DNA of 64,000 bases from JACQFZ01 sp041485885. Its GTDB lineage: Bacteria; Pseudomonadota; Gammaproteobacteria; Acidiferrobacterales; Sulfurifustaceae. Every line of letters begins with the position of its first letter. The stretch's first letter is position 1. The DNA is taken from assembly GCA_041485885.1 (NCBI GenBank), contig JBGPKL010000005.1, positions 77,111 through 141,110 of the forward strand, given 5' to 3'. A program made the position numbers and the translations under genes. Below are positions 52,043 to 62,900 of the stretch, piece by piece. The notes below the pieces were generated by a model. It was not told the DNA's origin. It searched no databases and saw only the letters and a program-made list of their open reading frames with translations.

Positions 52043-55000
52043 CTATTGCGATGACATCGGGCCGCCGCTCGGCCCGCCGGAGCCGCCGGCGCCGCAGCCG
52101 ATGCAACAGGTGTCGCACGGCGGGGGCGGCATGCACTTCACGCCGGGCAGCGACGTGAATCCCGGGCTGCCACCGCCGAAACCACCGCCACCGCCTCCGC
52201 CACCACCTCCACCGCCACCTCCGCCTCCGCCACTGCTCGGCGCAGTGCCCGGTGCACTGCCGCCGCACACGCCGTAAACGTTCGTGAAGGTTGTGCTCGA
52301 GCCGGTGCGAGCGAGAACGCCGTTCACGCAGACGTAGTCGCCGCCGACGGTCACTACCTTCTGGTAGAGGAAACACCCGCCGCCGGTGCCGGATGGGTTG
52401 TCGAGCGAGACGAGATTCACGATGCGGTAGGGAATCGTTAGGCGCTGTTTGGCTTCGAGCGAGGTCGGCACGTCCTTCAGGAACTCGAAGCGGAAGAAGC
52501 TATCGCTCGCGGGCGGCGTGAAGGCAACGTGGTCGGCGCGAATGAGGCCGTAGTTGGTAATGTTGATCTCGCCGTAGAAGACATCGCCCGGCTTCATCGT
52601 CGGGATCGTCACGCTCGGCGGTTCCATCACCACGACCGCGGCCGGCACGTCGGTTTGGAAGGTCGCCTTCAGGATAATTTCGTACTTGTCTTGCAACGTG
52701 ATCTCGCGCACGGTCCACTCGACCGTGACGAGGTTGAAGTCGAGGAAGACGTCTTCCGTCGCGGTGACGCCGGGCTTGATGCTGATGCGGCCGATGACTT
52801 CCTGATGGTTGGAGGCGGTGGCGCGGAATTTGTAGCGGCCGGCCGGGACGTCGGTGAAGAACGCTTCGCCGAAGCTGTCGGTGGTCAATGTGCGCGTGTC
52901 GCTGATGACGAGCTCGTTTTGCAGCTCGAGGCGTGCGCCGCTCACACCCGCGATGCGCTTGCCGGCGGTGTCGAGGGTGCCGGTGAAAATGTCGGAGGCC
53001 TTGAAGAGCGCGTTGCCGATGCCGGATTGCGTGATAGAGACGTAGATCGGGACGTCGCCGCCTGGCGCGTTATTCGAGGCGAACCGCAGTTTGAACGAGA
53101 AAATGCCCTCGGCCTGGTCGGCCGGCGGCGTGACGGCGATGTCGAACGTGCGCTTCTCGCCGACCGCGAGGTTCGCGACGTTTGCATCGCTCATGAGATA
53201 AATCCAAGTCGGCGCCGGCGTGCCGTCGGTATTGAGGAGCGTCGCCGCAATGCCGGAAGCTTCGGCGAAGCCGCGGTTCTCGAGCACGACCTGCTCGGTG
53301 ACGGCTCCGCCGCGCGCGAGGCCGGTCTCGACGAAGCTCGGGCTCGCGTTCAACGACGGCTTCGCGTCGGTGAAGCGGTAGTCGATGCGAATGCTGGCGA
53401 GCGGTTCGGTTCCGCGCTCATCGGCGAACACTTTCAAGATCAACGAGCCGGTCTCGGTCGCGGAGTTATCGCCGTTCACCGTGACCGGCAGGTTCACGCT
53501 CTGGCGCGAGGCGACGTTGAGCGGCTGGCTGGTGGTGACGTTCACGCCTTGCGCGAACGAACCGCTCGGCTGGCTCGGCGCGTCGTACACGACGCGCAGA
53601 TTGGTGGCGCTGGTGCCCTCGCCCGCTTGGGCGCGGAAGGTGATCGTGAACGGATAGTTGCGCGGGTTGGTGAGCTTGAAGAGCGTTGGGCTCACGACCA
53701 CGCTGTTGATGACGAACTGGCCTTGCACCGGCCGCTCGAACATGTCGGGGTGCAGCAGCGAGACTTTGTAGACGCCGCCATCGGAAGCGGTCGGCTTGAA
53801 GTTGAACGTGAAGCCGCCGCTCGCGTCGGTGTAGACGTCGGATTTACGCTCGAAGCCATTGACGTTGAGGATGAGCTTCATCGCCACGTTGGGCAGCGGT
53901 TGCGCCGTGGCGCGCGCGATCGCGCGGCCGGTAATCACCACGTCGCGATCGCCGAAGGAACTGGTCGGGGTAATGTCCGTGATCTCACCGAAATACGGCG
54001 TGTCGATGAGGCTCGCGGCGTGCCGGCTGATGAGACCTGGGATCGTCACGCCTTCGGGATCGCCGAGGCGATAGTACAGGTGGTCGATGTCGGCCTCGAC
54101 GGTGATGTCGTTCGGCGCGGACGAGGGCACGGACACGTCCACGAGGTCGGAAGTGAACGACTCGCGCGGCGCCAGGCGCGCGACCGTTTGGCCGGAGACG
54201 AGTGTCACGACGCTGCCGCCGAGTGATTGCTGGACGGCCTTCGTCGCGAGCACGTTGCCGTCCTTGTCGATTAATTTATAGCGGATGTCGCTCGAGGCGT
54301 TCTTACCTTGGTTGGTCGCGGTCAGAATCTCGATGTCGGTCTCGCTAGTGTTCTCGAGCGTGAAGCGCACCTTGCCGGTGGCGCCGCGCGTGAAGTCCTG
54401 CGGCGCGACCGTGAGCACGAGCGCGCCGTCCAGCGCCTCGACGTTCTGCGCGCGCACGATGTCGATCTTTTCACCTTCGTTCGGCACGACTTCGAGCGTG
54501 CTGGTGACGCTCGTCTGGTTCGGGATGTCGGCGAAGCCGCCGACGACGACGTCGACGGCTTTGCTTTCGCCGGCGTTCAGGCTGAACAGTTCGGAGATCG
54601 TCTCGCGCGTGCCGACCTTCGCTTTCATACGCGCGCCGGCGAAGGCGCTCGCGCCGTTGTTCGTCACTTGGTAGGTCAGGCGGTTCATCACGCCGCGCTT
54701 GAGCGGTGTGCCCGCGATCAGCTTCGTTTCAACCTTCGGCAAGGTGATCGTGCGGCCGATTTGGACGGCGTTGGCGTCGAACGCGACGACGGTGTAGCGG
54801 CGCTCGTCATTGGCGTAGCCGGTGTCGGCGTAAGTCCGCACCGTAATCGGCGTCAGGTTCAGCTTCTCCTTCGTCGCGTCGGGGCCGAGGAACACGTCGA
54901 AGCCGGCGATGCTGGCGCCGTTGTGCACCCAGGTGATCACCGGAACATCGGCGGCGTTTTGTACGACCGTGAGATTCGACACCGGCACGAGCGCGAAGTC

Positions 55001-58000
55001 GAGAAACGCCGACGTCGACGGCGCCGATTCGTTGCCCGCGGCGTCGAGCGCGGTGACGGCGTACGCGTGTTCGTTCGTGCTCGGATTTGGATCGACCGCG
55101 CCGAGCTGCTTGACGCCAGTCTTGATCGGCGTCAGCCCTTGCACCGAGGTGATCGTCGTCGCGCTCGAACGATAGAGGTTGTAGGTCGCGGCGCCGTCGG
55201 TCGGCACGGTCCACGTCGCCTGGATGCCGCTGCCGGTGAGGAGGAGCGCAAGGTTCTGCGGCGCGCTCGGTGCGACCGAGTCGGCGCTAACGAGGAGCAA
55301 ATTGCTCTGCGTGCTCAACGACTCCTGAGCATTCGCCGCGCGCACGCTCGCGATCGCGTAGCGATACGGGCCGTCGGTCGTTGTCTGGTCGGTGAACGTA
55401 ATCGCGCTGGCGTCCGATATCCGTTGGTACGCCGTCGGCGCGGCCTCGCCCGGCGCTTGCCGATAAAGCTGATACGCAGAGGCCGAATCCACGGTGCGCC
55501 AAGTGAGCTTGACCTTGCCGGCCGGCTGCGCGAGCGCGGCGAAGTCGAGCGGCGTCGTGAGCGGCGGCAGTTGCCCTTGATACACCTGGAAGCTGTTCGC
55601 CGCCGTGATCGTCGTCGATACGTTATCGAGATCGTCAGCGCCGCTGTAGATATAAGAAAGATTCTCGACTTGCGAGCTGCCGGCCGTGCTCGGAAGAGTG
55701 AACGTCGCGCGCCACACGAGCGGGCCCGTCTGCGTCAGCCCCGTGATCGGAATCTGCGTCGTCGGACTGCTCGACAGAACGTAACTCAGTTGCGGCGTCG
55801 CCGCCGGTTTGATTGCTTCGTTTAGCGTGATCGTGGTCGTGATGGACACCGGACTCGCGGCGTCGTTCTTGATCGGCGTCGTCGGACTGACCAAAATTCC
55901 AGTGACCGATGGACCTTGCGCGTCGATGTTGATCGACGTGCCAGCGAGGATGTCGGTGCCGCGATTGCCGACGACATCGCGCGCGGAGAAGACTGCGAAC
56001 GCGACGCCCGAGGGCGTCGTCGGGGTAATGCTGAACGAGCCGGTGTAGAGCGTATCGGTCGACTTGATGAGATCGACCGCGATCGGCACGCCGCCCTGGG
56101 GCGCGATGCTCAGGAACGGCGCGGTTAAGAGCGCTTCGCTCACGCGCACGGTGACATCGACGCGCCCGACGGCGGTGCGGCCGGTGACGCTGTCGACGCG
56201 GCCGGTTGGCGCGTACGTGATCTGCAGCGCTTTCGGCAGCGTGTTGTCGGAGACCGCGTTCACCGCGCTCGAAGGCGTGCTCGGTGTACCGAGACTATTC
56301 ACGGCGACGAGGCGATAGTAATAAGTGCCATCGACGCTCGGCACATCGTCGAGGAGCGTGGTCGCGACTCCAATCAAGGCGCTATTCGCCTTCACGCCTT
56401 CCGCTATCGTGTCGAACGGCTGTGCCGCGCGATACAAGTTGTAGCCCGCGACTTTGCTGTCGAGCGAGCGGGTCCAGGTGAGGCGCACCTTGCCCGCGGG
56501 CTGCGCGCTGGCGTTCAAGCCGAGCGGCGCCGTGGGGATCGAGGTGTCGCGCGTCACTTGCACCGAGGCACTCGCCGGACCCGCGCCGCCGCGGTTGCTG
56601 GCGGACGCTTGTAGCTGATTCGTCCCTTCGGCGAGCGTCACCGCAATGCTGAACTTGCCGTTCGCGTCGACGGATACTGGCCCGGCGGCGACGGCGGCGT
56701 TGTCCTGGATCGTGACCTGCGTCGCCTTCTCCGCCGTGCCGGTCACGGTCGCCTGCGTCTGATTCGTAACGGTGCCGTTGGTGGGCGCGCTAATCGTCGG
56801 CGCGCCGGGCGCCGCGAGTGCGACGGTGATGTTCGTGGTCTGTGATGCGATGTTGTTGAGCGAGTCGAACGCGCGCACGGTTAACGTATGCGCGCCATCA
56901 GGGATCGAAACGATGTCGAGGAATGCCGAATAGCCGTCGGCACCGTTGGTGTCGGTGGCGAATAAGGTGCCGTCGAGGAGGAACTCGACGCGACTCACGC
57001 CGCTGCGGTCGGTGACGTTCACGGTTATCGTGCCGGAGCGCGCGACGGTGCTGCCGCTCGTTATCGCCGTTCCGGCGAGCGCGAGCGCCGTCAGCGTCGG
57101 GCCGTCGGTATCCGGCGGCGGCGGCAGCGCCTTCGCCAGCGTGATCGTATTCGTTTGCGAGCTGATGTGTCCCACGGCGTCAAACGCGACGACGCGAATA
57201 CTGTGAGAACCGTTGCTCACCGGGGCGACGTCCCAGGCGTAGCTGTAGGGCACCACGGTATCGGTCGAGACGAGAACGTTGTCGATGTAAAACTCGACGC
57301 GTTGGACGCCCGCGGGGTCGGACGCCGTCGCGGCGAGAGTGATCGAGCCGTTGATAAAGCTCGCGTCAGCGGGATTAGTGATGGCGAGCGCCGGGCCGGC
57401 GGTGTCGAAGAGGATCGCCTGCGGGAGCGCCGCCGTGACGGTGTTGCCGGCAGCGGTGCGATATTGCGCGGAGATCTGCTTCAAGCCGTCGCCGGTGGAA
57501 AGCGTGAAGTTCACGCTCGGGGTCATCGGCTGGAACGCAATGCCGGTGAAGTTGCCGTTCTCGGCAATGCGATACTCCGTCGCGTTGCGGCACGACAGCA
57601 GTAGCGTGACGTTCGGTTGCTCGGTGAACGTGATGCCGCCAACAACGCGCAGCGTCGGATTGATGAGCGGGACTTGCGCGAGAAAGCTGCCGTAGTTCAC
57701 GCCGGTAGAAACCGGATCGCCTTGTCCTTGCGCGTTGGCGACGGGATCGAGCGGACCGGACGCGTTGCCCCACCAATTGCCGGTCGCGGGCACGACGGTC
57801 GCGGGCGTCAAATTGCGCACGCCGAACGACGTGTTGCCGTGAATATCGGAACCGATCAGCGTCGGCGCCGCATTGCCGTCGACTTCGAGACCGACCTGAT
57901 TGCCGAAGAGGCTGAGCCCTTCGAAACGCGGCGTCGCGCTGTCCGTGACGCGAACGCCGAAGAACGAGTGATCGACGTTGAGGAACTTGAAGGTCGGCGA

Positions 58001-58366
58001 GAGCTTGCGCAACGACAGCCCCGCTTCGCCGCTCGCACCGCCATATCGGATCGAAAGCTCATCGAGCTTGAGATTGATGCTCGAGGCTTCAAGCTTCACG
58101 CCGCGCCAATCGCCGAGCGCCGGTGTTTGCGGCGACGGATTCGTCTGACCCACCACGCCGTCGTCCTTGAGGCTCGTGAACGTCGCCGGACCGTTGGTGC
58201 GCAACGTGTCGCGCACGATGAGACCCGCATCCGACCCAAACTTCACCGTCACGCCGTCGGAGATCGTGAGATCGGCCGCGAACGTCGCGACCGGCAACGG
58301 GGCAACCAGCCCCAATGCCAGGACATAACTACGCAACGCTCGACGCTTGGCGTGACTTGGTGTCAT
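52043..58366 (-). CDS. Giant exported beta-helix/Ig/FnIII protein with Gly- and Cys-rich C-terminus
   Basis: 2107 residues. Signal peptide ending VATFAADL. N-terminal parallel beta-helix (VTVKFGSDAGLIVRDTLRTN, WRGVKLEASSINLKLDELSI, GNWWGNASGPLDP). Then Ig-like units (DPAGVQRVEFYIDNVLVSTD; DRSGVSRVEFLLDGTLFATD), repeated FnIII units (AQPAGKVRLTWTRSLDSKVA), CARDB/NEW3-like parts and carboxypeptidase-regulatory-like beta domains. The end has a run of about 14 glycines, GGGFGGGSPGF and a cysteine cluster CMPPPPCDTCCIGC. Just upstream of the RHS gene in the same orientation. Likely an extracellular scaffold or delivery partner (inference). Confidence 0.8.
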   Translation of the reverse strand: MTPSHAKRRALRSYVLALGLVAPLPVATFAADLTISDGVTVKFGSDAGLIVRDTLRTNGPATFTSLKDDGVVGQTNPSPQTPALGDWRGVKLEASSINLKLDELSIRYGGASGEAGLSLRKLSPTFKFLNVDHSFFGVRVTDSATPRFEGLSLFGNQVGLEVDGNAAPTLIGSDIHGNTSFGVRNLTPATVVPATGNWWGNASGPLDPVANAQGQGDPVSTGVNYGSFLAQVPLINPTLRVVGGITFTEQPNVTLLLSCRNATEYRIAENGNFTGIAFQPMTPSVNFTLSTGDGLKQISAQYRTAAGNTVTAALPQAILFDTAGPALAITNPADASFINGSITLAATASDPAGVQRVEFYIDNVLVSTDTVVPYSYAWDVAPVSNGSHSIRVVAFDAVGHISSQTNTITLAKALPPPPDTDGPTLTALALAGTAITSGSTVARSGTITVNVTDRSGVSRVEFLLDGTLFATDTNGADGYSAFLDIVSIPDGAHTLTVRAFDSLNNIASQTTNITVALAAPGAPTISAPTNGTVTNQTQATVTGTAEKATQVTIQDNAAVAAGPVSVDANGKFSIAVTLAEGTNQLQASASNRGGAGPASASVQVTRDTSIPTAPLGLNASAQPAGKVRLTWTRSLDSKVAGYNLYRAAQPFDTIAEGVKANSALIGVATTLLDDVPSVDGTYYYRLVAVNSLGTPSTPSSAVNAVSDNTLPKALQITYAPTGRVDSVTGRTAVGRVDVTVRVSEALLTAPFLSIAPQGGVPIAVDLIKSTDTLYTGSFSITPTTPSGVAFAVFSARDVVGNRGTDILAGTSINIDAQGPSVTGILVSPTTPIKNDAASPVSITTTITLNEAIKPAATPQLSYVLSSSPTTQIPITGLTQTGPLVWRATFTLPSTAGSSQVENLSYIYSGADDLDNVSTTITAANSFQVYQGQLPPLTTPLDFAALAQPAGKVKLTWRTVDSASAYQLYRQAPGEAAPTAYQRISDASAITFTDQTTTDGPYRYAIASVRAANAQESLSTQSNLLLVSADSVAPSAPQNLALLLTGSGIQATWTVPTDGAATYNLYRSSATTITSVQGLTPIKTGVKQLGAVDPNPSTNEHAYAVTALDAAGNESAPSTSAFLDFALVPVSNLTVVQNAADVPVITWVHNGASIAGFDVFLGPDATKEKLNLTPITVRTYADTGYANDERRYTVVAFDANAVQIGRTITLPKVETKLIAGTPLKRGVMNRLTYQVTNNGASAFAGARMKAKVGTRETISELFSLNAGESKAVDVVVGGFADIPNQTSVTSTLEVVPNEGEKIDIVRAQNVEALDGALVLTVAPQDFTRGATGKVRFTLENTSETDIEILTATNQGKNASSDIRYKLIDKDGNVLATKAVQQSLGGSVVTLVSGQTVARLAPRESFTSDLVDVSVPSSAPNDITVEADIDHLYYRLGDPEGVTIPGLISRHAASLIDTPYFGEITDITPTSSFGDRDVVITGRAIARATAQPLPNVAMKLILNVNGFERKSDVYTDASGGFTFNFKPTASDGGVYKVSLLHPDMFERPVQGQFVINSVVVSPTLFKLTNPRNYPFTITFRAQAGEGTSATNLRVVYDAPSQPSGSFAQGVNVTTSQPLNVASRQSVNLPVTVNGDNSATETGSLILKVFADERGTEPLASIRIDYRFTDAKPSLNASPSFVETGLARGGAVTEQVVLENRGFAEASGIAATLLNTDGTPAPTWIYLMSDANVANLAVGEKRTFDIAVTPPADQAEGIFSFKLRFASNNAPGGDVPIYVSITQSGIGNALFKASDIFTGTLDTAGKRIAGVSGARLELQNELVISDTRTLTTDSFGEAFFTDVPAGRYKFRATASNHQEVIGRISIKPGVTATEDVFLDFNLVTVEWTVREITLQDKYEIILKATFQTDVPAAVVVMEPPSVTIPTMKPGDVFYGEINITNYGLIRADHVAFTPPASDSFFRFEFLKDVPTSLEAKQRLTIPYRIVNLVSLDNPSGTGGGCFLYQKVVTVGGDYVCVNGVLARTGSSTTFTNVYGVCGGSAPGTAPSSGGGGGGGGGGGGGGGGGFGGGSPGFTSLPGVKCMPPPPCDTCCIGCGAGGSGGPSGGPMSSQ

Positions 58367-58414
58367 AGAACCGTTCCGACCTCGCTCCTTTTCGATCTAC
58401 CCGCTTGCTCTCAC

Positions 58415-59881
58415 CTAACCGCCCGCCGCAACGCTCGACGGAATCGTGTACTCCTTGCCCGATACCGTCGTGAGCTTGATCGTCGATGGACCCTTGGTGC
58501 CTGCTACTAGCGTCACGCGCTCGACGCGCTCGCCCTTCGCGAACTGATTGCCGAGTAGATCGCCGAGCGACGCGACGACGGTGTACGTAGTCGTCGCTTG
58601 CAACACGCTCGGGCCGCTCGGAAGCGTTACGCTGACGCTCGTCGTGGCGTTGTCAGTCGTACCGCTCAACGCAGGGCTGATTACGCTGACCGCATTGGCC
58701 GCGGCCGGCACTACGGTGAGCGACACGGTATTGCCCACCGGGACACCGGTCGTAGCTAGCGTGACCGTAACGGGATTGGCCGTCGTCGCGGGCAACACAA
58801 TGTCAGCATTGCCCGTCGGCGTCGCGGGCGCGGTGACGCCCGCGACGCTTGTAATGCGCAGCGTCGGCAAGCCGGCAACGAATACGGTCGTCGGCGCGGT
58901 AACCTGAGGGAACGCAGGATTGCTCGCCGCCGTACGGGTGATTGATTCCGCCTCCAAGCGAACGCGTCCTGCGCCGCCGGCACCGCCGTTGAAGCAACCG
59001 CTATTCGCATTGACATTGGGACCGGAGCCAACCGCATTGAGGGTACCGTTGCCGGCAATTGTGGTCGCGAGTAGGCGGATCGCCCCGCCGCTGCCACCGC
59101 CGCCGGTGCCACCGGAGTTCTGCCCGCTCGAGACGCCCGAAGCGCCGGCGTTCGCCTGTATCGCACCGGCGATGTTGAGCGTGCCTGTGGAGGCGATCAG
59201 AATCGCGCCGCCGCCCCCGCCGCCGCCGGAACCGCCAAAGCCGATATAGCCGGCACCGCCGCCAGCGCCGGAACCGCCGATCAAGGGCAGCAGTTGGCTC
59301 GTGCCATACGCGGCACCGCCAGCCGCACTCCCTATGCGATTAGCCGCACCGGCAGAGCCGAAGCCGCCGCCGCCGCCGCCGTGCGGAACTGTTCCATTAA
59401 TGCAAACAACATTATCAGGTGCGAAGGCTCCACCCGCTCCACCTCCGGGACCGAAGCCATTACCGCCACGTCCCGGCGTAGCCCCTACTGCGCCGCCCCT
59501 ACCGCCGTCATAACCACCCGGCCCGCCGAGCCCGGGGACACCATCGTCACCGAGGTTGCCGTCGCCCGCGGCGCCCACATTCGTGGCTGTCGTGCCGCTG
59601 ATATCGATCGTACCCGTGATGGTGATGTTGCCGGTCGCGAGGATCACGACCGGCGTGTTCGTCGTGTTCTTCTTGTAGGTCACCGTCACGCCGGTCGGAA
59701 TATTCACGGTCGTGTAGTTGAATATGCCGCTATCGGGCAACTGCACTTGCGTGTTCACCGTCGGATTGAACGCGCCGTCGGCGCCGGTGCTGCCGCTGTT
59801 GAAAGCGACCGCGGTTCCCGACAGCGCCAACGCAACGGCGGTTGCGATTGCCTGGTTAAGTTTCTTGAAGTGCTTGCTCAT
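58415..59881 (-). CDS. Exported glycine-rich protein (Gly-A)
   Basis: 488 residues from the ATG at 59881 with AAGGAGA upstream. Signal peptide to GTAVA, then FNSGSTGADGAFNPTVNTQV, beta-strand repeats (VTVTYKKNTTNTPVVILATG), a glycine-rich core (GGGGGGFGS, GGSGGGGGGGAILIAS), and the Ig-like end SGKEYTIPSSVAAGG. Paralogue of the gene at 36839-38281. Follows the IPT-A gene by 65 bp. Confidence 0.8.
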   Translation of the reverse strand: MSKHFKKLNQAIATAVALALSGTAVAFNSGSTGADGAFNPTVNTQVQLPDSGIFNYTTVNIPTGVTVTYKKNTTNTPVVILATGNITITGTIDISGTTATNVGAAGDGNLGDDGVPGLGGPGGYDGGRGGAVGATPGRGGNGFGPGGGAGGAFAPDNVVCINGTVPHGGGGGGFGSAGAANRIGSAAGGAAYGTSQLLPLIGGSGAGGGAGYIGFGGSGGGGGGGAILIASTGTLNIAGAIQANAGASGVSSGQNSGGTGGGGSGGAIRLLATTIAGNGTLNAVGSGPNVNANSGCFNGGAGGAGRVRLEAESITRTAASNPAFPQVTAPTTVFVAGLPTLRITSVAGVTAPATPTGNADIVLPATTANPVTVTLATTGVPVGNTVSLTVVPAAANAVSVISPALSGTTDNATTSVSVTLPSGPSVLQATTTYTVVASLGDLLGNQFAKGERVERVTLVAGTKGPSTIKLTTVSGKEYTIPSSVAAGG

Positions 59882-59946
59882 GCTGTTCTCCTTCCGCTCG
59901 TCGTCGGAAACATTCTGAAAAATCGTTGCAGTTGACCGTTTCATTG

Positions 59947-62900
59947 TCAGGGACTCCGAATAGTAAATGTGTTCGCGGGCGTCGGATCGGGCGGCGTCGC
60001 GCCTGCCGGCGTTACGACTTGGATCACGCGCGGACCGATCGGGGCGTCCGGCGCGATGTTGAACAGGATCGTCAATTGCGTGCCGGTACTGTCCACGGTG
60101 AAGGTGCTGCTGATCGTAACGCCGTCGGGGGGCGTGATAGTTACACCGGTGGCGAATTGCAGATTCGTCGCACGGATCAAGAGCGATACGACTTGGCCCT
60201 GCGTGCCGAGAATCGGATCGATCGAGCTGATCACGGGAATCGCGAGCACGATGGTGAATTGATTCGCGGCTTGATTGATGAAGCGGACCGGGCCGGTCGC
60301 GCTCGTCAGCGCGAGCTGCCGCCCGCCGTTGGGAGCGCCGGCGTCTACCGTGACCGGCACGAAGAGTTGCGTTCCGTCGGCGCTCGCCGTCAGTGTACCG
60401 AGCGTCACGCCGGTCGCCGGCACAACGCCGACGCCGGTGACCGCGTCGAGATTCGCGCCGGAAATCGTCAACGTGACGTTCTGACCGGCAAGCGCTCCGG
60501 CCGGCGCCATCGACTGCGCGTAAGGCCCGAGCGCTACGCCGACAAGCGTACTCGCCGCGAACTGCGGCGTGCTAACCGGTTGCGGTATCGGCGTGAGAAC
60601 GACGCCCAGCGATGGCGAGGCGAACGGGCCGAATGTCGTCGGCGCTGGTGGCGGCGGCGGCGGTTGCTGGACGACAACGCCGAGCGACGCCGCGAACGGA
60701 CCGAACGTCGTGCCCGCGTTCGCCGTCAACGTCAGCGTATTGGCGACGCTGGCGGTGCTGGTGGTTTCGCCGGCCGGTGTCACGACGGTGACGACACGCG
60801 TGCCCGGCGCGGTCCCGGTAGCAGCGGCGACGTTGACCGTGACAATCGTGCCGTCGGCATTCACCGTCGGCGGCGTGGAGATCGTCATTCCGTCCGGCGG
60901 CAGCACGCGCACTTGTGACGAGTTCTGGAAATTGACGCCGCCGATGGTGAGTGGCGTGAGCGGCGCGCCGATTTGTAGGAACAACGGATTGATCGAATCG
61001 ACGCGTGGCTGCGGCGGCGTCACCCGGAACAACGCGGCGAACGGCGAGGCAAACGCGATGCGCTGGCTGCCGGCCAGCACCTGCACGCTGCGGATCGTTT
61101 GCGGCGCGTCGGTTGCGATTGCGACGCTCACCGTCAGCAACTTCCCGTCCGCTGCGATTTGCGGCGTGCCGACCGTCAAGCCGGTCGCCGGATTCAACTG
61201 CACGGCGGTAACACCGCCGAGATCGGAGCCTTGAAGCGACAGCGTGACGTTCGTTCCAATCTCGCCGGTCGCCGGGCTCATCGCCGTGATCGCGCTTCCG
61301 AGCGTCACGCCGACGACTGCCGGGCCGACATTGATCGTTTGCGGCGGCGGTGGTGGTGGCGGCGGTTGCGTGATAACCACGCCTACCTGTGGCGCGATGA
61401 TCGGCGTGAAGCTTTGCTGTATCTGATTCACGACGGTGAACGTGTTCGCCGGCGAAGCGACCGTCGACGAAACACCGCCGAGGGTCGCAACTATCACGAC
61501 GCGTGGACCAAGCGGCGCGCCCGCGGCGATGTTCAGGCTCAGCGTGATCTGTGTGCCGTCGGTGCTGACGGTCGTCGAGCCGACCGTGATGCCGTCGGCC
61601 GGCGCGAAGCTCACCGATTGCAAGTCTTGGAAATTGCTGCCGACCACCGTGAGCGCGACGCCGTTCGTTCCCGGCGTGGCGAAAAGCGGAATGATGGAAT
61701 CGACGACCGGCGGCGGATTCACGATCTTGAGGCGATCGACATCCGCGCGCGTCGCGAGATAACGGCTCGTGCCCGCCGATACGATCACTTGGCGCAGCGT
61801 CGTCGGCGCATTCGCGGCGATCGTCACGGGTACGGTGAGCGAGGTCCCATCCGGGCTCGCGGTCGGCGTACCCACGGTCAAGCCGTCGCTCGGAGAAATC
61901 CCGACGGATGTCACCGCACCCAGGCCGGCACCGGAAATCACGATCGGTACCGGACCGGTACCGACGGTGAGCACTTTCGGGCTGATATCCCCGATGTAAT
62001 TGCCAAACGCGACACCGACGACGCTGGACGTCAAAGGAATCGGCGGTGGCGGTGGCGGCGTAGGCGTTGGCGACGTAATGACCACGCCGAGCGGAAGCGC
62101 GAAGCTCGTGTTCAACCCGCTGAATTCGGTGGTCACGAAGATCGGCGAGGTGAACGTCCCGAGGGTCGGCGACACCAGCGTGAGTACGGTTTGCCCCGCG
62201 ACGCGGCCGGTAATCAGGAGACTCGCTTCGGTTTGGCCGGCGGCGATGGTGAAGTTGGCCGGAGCAGCCGTGGCGACGTTCGTGTTCGTCACGGTGGCGG
62301 TGAAGCTGTGGTCAACGACGTCGACTCGCGAGAGCCGCACCTTGATGAGATGCGCAAGATTGTCGGGCGGCACCGCGACCGGCGCGGGGCTCGTAACCAC
62401 CGTCGGCAGTGTGTCGAGCACAGTGACGATCGCGTTCGCAGTGCCGGAGGCAATGGCCGGATTCGTGAAGACCAGCGTCTGGTCGCCCAGCGCGGCGGTG
62501 CTCGACGCCGCTAAGGTGAAGGTGACCGACGTCGAGCTCGTTGAGATATTGCTGATCGTCAGCCCAGCGGCATTGGTCGCAACACTAGCACCGGCGAGAT
62601 TCTGACCGGTTGCTTGGAAGCTCTTGCTCTCGCCGCGGCGAAGCGATCCCGGGCTCAAGTTCGTAATGGTAATGGGCGGCTTCGGCGGAACGACCGTAAC
62701 CGCGTTGTTGAGTCGCACCTTCCCGGCGGCAACTTGAACGTCGATCCCGGTTGCGCCTGTCGCCGCTTGCGCCGAGGCGGTGACATTCATGGTAAACGCG
62801 GTATCGCTGCCGCCCGGAATGACGGCGGCGGTCAGCGCGGAGTTATCGAAGCGCACGCTCTCGACACCCAGGAGGCGCGTGCCGTCCACCGTCATCATCA

